Assembly: GCA_903970385.1 (NCBI GenBank)
Contig: CAJCIN010000096.1
Span: 1 to 41,773, forward strand
Length of the DNA stretch: 41,773 bases
From: Rhodospirillales bacterium
Lineage (GTDB): Bacteria; Vulcanimicrobiota; Vulcanimicrobiia; Vulcanimicrobiales; Vulcanimicrobiaceae
Direction: 5' to 3'
Both the position numbers and the translations under genes were made by a program. This document shows, in pieces, positions 40,240 to 41,773 of this stretch (its first letter is position 1; each line of letters starts with the position of its first letter). The notes below the pieces were generated by a model that had not been told where the DNA came from, made no database searches, and saw only the letters and a program-made list of their open reading frames with translations.

Positions 40240-40880
40240 ACGCGCGCCGGTTCGCGGAGCCGCGCGAGCATTTTCGTGATCGCCGCATATTTCGCGCGAA
40301 AGCGAACGGGGTTCACGACGAAGCGCGCCGTCGACGCGCCGATCTCGTCGACGACGACGAGATCGTGTTCGCGCAGCGTCGTGCCCGTCGCGACGAGGTC
40401 GACGATCAGATCGGCGAGGCCGACGAGCGGACCGAGTTCGACGGAGCCGTGGAGTTTGATGATCTGCACCGGCAGATCGCGTTCCGCGAAATACGCCTCG
40501 GCGCTCCTCTCGAACTTCGTCGCGACGCGGAGGAAGGTCGGCAGTTGCGCGCCCTCGTGGTAGCGATCGCCGCGGCGCGCCGCGACGACGAGCCGGCACG
40601 CACCGAAGGCGAGGTCGGCGAGTTCGCACACGGTGCGCTCCGTTTCCCACAGCACGTCGGCGCCCACGATGCCGCAATCGGCGGCACCGAATTCGACGTA
40701 CGCCGGCACGTCCGTCGGCCGCAAGAACAGGACGTGCGTCCCGTCGTCCGTTTCGACCGCGAGCTTGCGGCCCGGATCGAGCGGGACGTCGATGCCGGCC
40801 GCGCGCAGCACACCCGCGGAGCCGTCGTACAACGCACCTTTCGGAACGGCGATCGTCAAGCGGTCGGTGCGGGCCTTCAG
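40236..40880 (-). CDS. hisG: ATP phosphoribosyltransferase, short form; TTG or CTG start
   Basis: Catalyses the first step of histidine synthesis, ATP plus PRPP. LTIAVPKGALYDGSAGVLRA (N-terminus of the family), TDVPAYVEFGAADCGIVGAD (~60), RVATKFERSAEAYFAERDLP (~115) and GLADLIVDLVATGTTLREHD (~155, PRPP loop) are clear. It ends without the regulatory ACT-like domain, so it is the short HisG that needs HisZ, encoded just upstream. No ATG is near the start. TTG 40857-40859 gives 207 residues beginning MTIAVPKG; CTG 40878-40880 overlaps the hisZ TGA (CTGA) and gives 214 residues. I drew the larger. Confidence 0.92.
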   Translation of the reverse strand: MKARTDRLTIAVPKGALYDGSAGVLRAAGIDVPLDPGRKLAVETDDGTHVLFLRPTDVPAYVEFGAADCGIVGADVLWETERTVCELADLAFGACRLVVAARRGDRYHEGAQLPTFLRVATKFERSAEAYFAERDLPVQIIKLHGSVELGPLVGLADLIVDLVATGTTLREHDLVVVDEIGASTARFVVNPVRFRAKYAAITKMLARLREPARV

Positions 40881-41773
40881 AACCGCACCTCGACGTCGCG
40901 GATCGTGCCGTTCTGCGCGATGACGACGCGCGGGATGCGTTGCGCGACCGCTTCGGCGACGAGCTCCGCTTCGTCGCGTCGCTCGAAATCGATCCGCACG
41001 ATGCGGCCCGCCGCGCGTTCGCGTTTCGCGACGACGTCCGAGCCGCTGACGAGCACGTCGACGGCCGGCGCCGCGCCGAAGCGCGTGCTGTGACGCCGTT
41101 CGAGCGCGATGAGGATGCGTTCGACGAGCAACGACCAGCCGACCGCGCCCGCTTCGAATCCGAAGCGCGGCAGCAGCGAGTCGTACCGTCCGCCGCCGCA
41201 GAGTGCGAAGCCGACCTCGCTCGCGAACCCTTCGAAGATGAAGCCCGTGTAGTACGTGACGTCGCGGAGCAGCGCGAAATCGACGTTGATGCGCTCGCCG
41301 TAGCCGAGTTCGATCGCCCGCGCGAGGATGGCGCGTAGCCGCTCGATGCCCGCGAGCCCCGCATCCGTATGACACAGGCGCTTCGCCGTCGCGAGGACGT
41401 CGTCGCGGCCGCGCGTCAACGCGAGCTCGACGATCGCCTCGACGTCCGCGGCCGCGCCGGAACCGGCGAGTCGCGCGCGCAGGTCGACGATGTTGCGGCC
41501 GGCGATCAAACGTTTTGCATCCGCGATGCCGCGCTCGTCGAGCGCGAGGCCCGCGAGGACGCCGTCGACGATCGCCGCGTGATTGACGTCGAAGAGCGTG
41601 TCCGAGAGGCCGAGCGTGTCGAGGGCCTCGATCGCCGTAAAGAGACTCTCCGCGTCGGCGTCGAGGCTCGAGGGCCCGATCAACTCGAGCCCCGCCTGCG
41701 TCATCTCGCGCATCCGGCCCTCTTGCGGGTTCTCGTACCGGTACGCGGGGGCGACGTACGACAGGCGGAGCGG
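40877..41773 (-). CDS. hisZ: ATP phosphoribosyltransferase regulatory subunit HisZ (5' end outside window)
   Basis: At least 298 residues; the gene starts beyond the right edge. The HisRS-like fold is evident: LRLSYVAPAYRYENPQEGRM at the edge (motif 2 region), REMTQAGLELIGP, DVTYYTGFIFEGFASEVGFA (~residue 175) and LCGGGRYDSLLPRFG. The C-terminal anticodon-binding domain of true histidyl-tRNA synthetase is missing: only ~70 residues follow. Together with the short HisG next to it, this identifies HisZ, which activates HisG and confers histidine feedback. Stop overlaps the candidate CTG start of hisG. Confidence 0.92.
   Translation of the reverse strand, partial: PLRLSYVAPAYRYENPQEGRMREMTQAGLELIGPSSLDADAESLFTAIEALDTLGLSDTLFDVNHAAIVDGVLAGLALDERGIADAKRLIAGRNIVDLRARLAGSGAAADVEAIVELALTRGRDDVLATAKRLCHTDAGLAGIERLRAILARAIELGYGERINVDFALLRDVTYYTGFIFEGFASEVGFALCGGGRYDSLLPRFGFEAGAVGWSLLVERILIALERRHSTRFGAAPAVDVLVSGSDVVAKRERAAGRIVRIDFERRDEAELVAEAVAQRIPRVVIAQNGTIRDVEVRF

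Noticed and set aside
1-41773. CRISPR array, insertion sequence, integrase or attachment site
   Set aside because: No regularly spaced direct repeats, transposase or integrase motifs, or duplicated tRNA ends were found when reading both strands.
40877-41773. Histidyl-tRNA synthetase instead of HisZ
   Set aside because: The C-terminal anticodon-binding domain is missing and a short HisG lies next to it, which together favour HisZ.

Overview
The window is very GC-rich, densely packed bacterial chromosome. The EPS locus encodes a Wza-type export protein and a Wzc-type co-polymerase/tyrosine kinase, which points to a diderm (outer-membrane) bacterium. FtsQ/FtsA/FtsZ, a short-form HisG with a HisZ partner, a RapZ-YvcK pair, RNase P RNA and two tRNAs indicate core chromosome rather than a mobile island. 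I saw no transposase, integrase, phage gene or CRISPR array. Phylum is an inference only: the mixture would fit an uncultured-type lineage such as Eremiobacterota/Vulcanimicrobiota, but nothing here proves it.

Layout. (1) Positions 1-9639, minus strand: a nine-gene exopolysaccharide operon, in transcription order GT4, GT4, Wza-like exporter, Wzc-like kinase, LuxR-type response regulator, stand-alone receiver, Wzy/O-antigen-ligase-like polymerase, GT2, and a truncated GT39-like membrane glycosyltransferase. (2) Positions 9724-12121: a divergent arm with an ExoA-like GT2, a degenerate receiver and a second LuxR-type regulator closely related to the first, then tRNA-Ala(GGC). The two arms each carry a receiver plus LuxR regulator pair. 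(3) Positions 12195-16063: FAD amine-oxidase-like enzyme, polysaccharide deacetylase, rnpB and a membrane acyltransferase, probably extending the surface-polysaccharide region. (4) Positions 16218-21161: small redox CxxC protein, terminator, DUF2203, rapZ-yvcK without whiA, glycerate kinase with no ordinary start codon, small lipoprotein, DUF5069. (5) Positions 21248-23821: cystathionine beta-synthase and cystathionine gamma-lyase/synthase (transsulfuration). (6) Positions 23825-29771: secreted protein and esterase on one strand, and on the other a 1414-residue protein that joins a complete APC-type permease to a GH35-like glycosidase ectodomain. This is the most unusual gene in the window. 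(7) Positions 29820-33127: tRNA-Leu(CAA) two bases before aroA, membrane protein, FmdB zinc ribbon with a clear sigma70 promoter, SRPBCC protein, ECF sigma factor. (8) Positions 33195-41773, minus strand: hisZ-hisG-hisD, HAD phosphatase, ftsQ-ftsA-ftsZ, a membrane protein and an M20 amidohydrolase, mostly with 4-base overlaps, so probably one long transcription unit.

The genes are packed with ATGA/GTGA overlaps. At two junctions (hisZ/hisG and ftsZ/next gene) the stop is overlapped by an in-frame CTG followed by AAG, which suggests CUG may be used as a start. All assignments come from reading the sequence and recalled family motifs. No database search was made.
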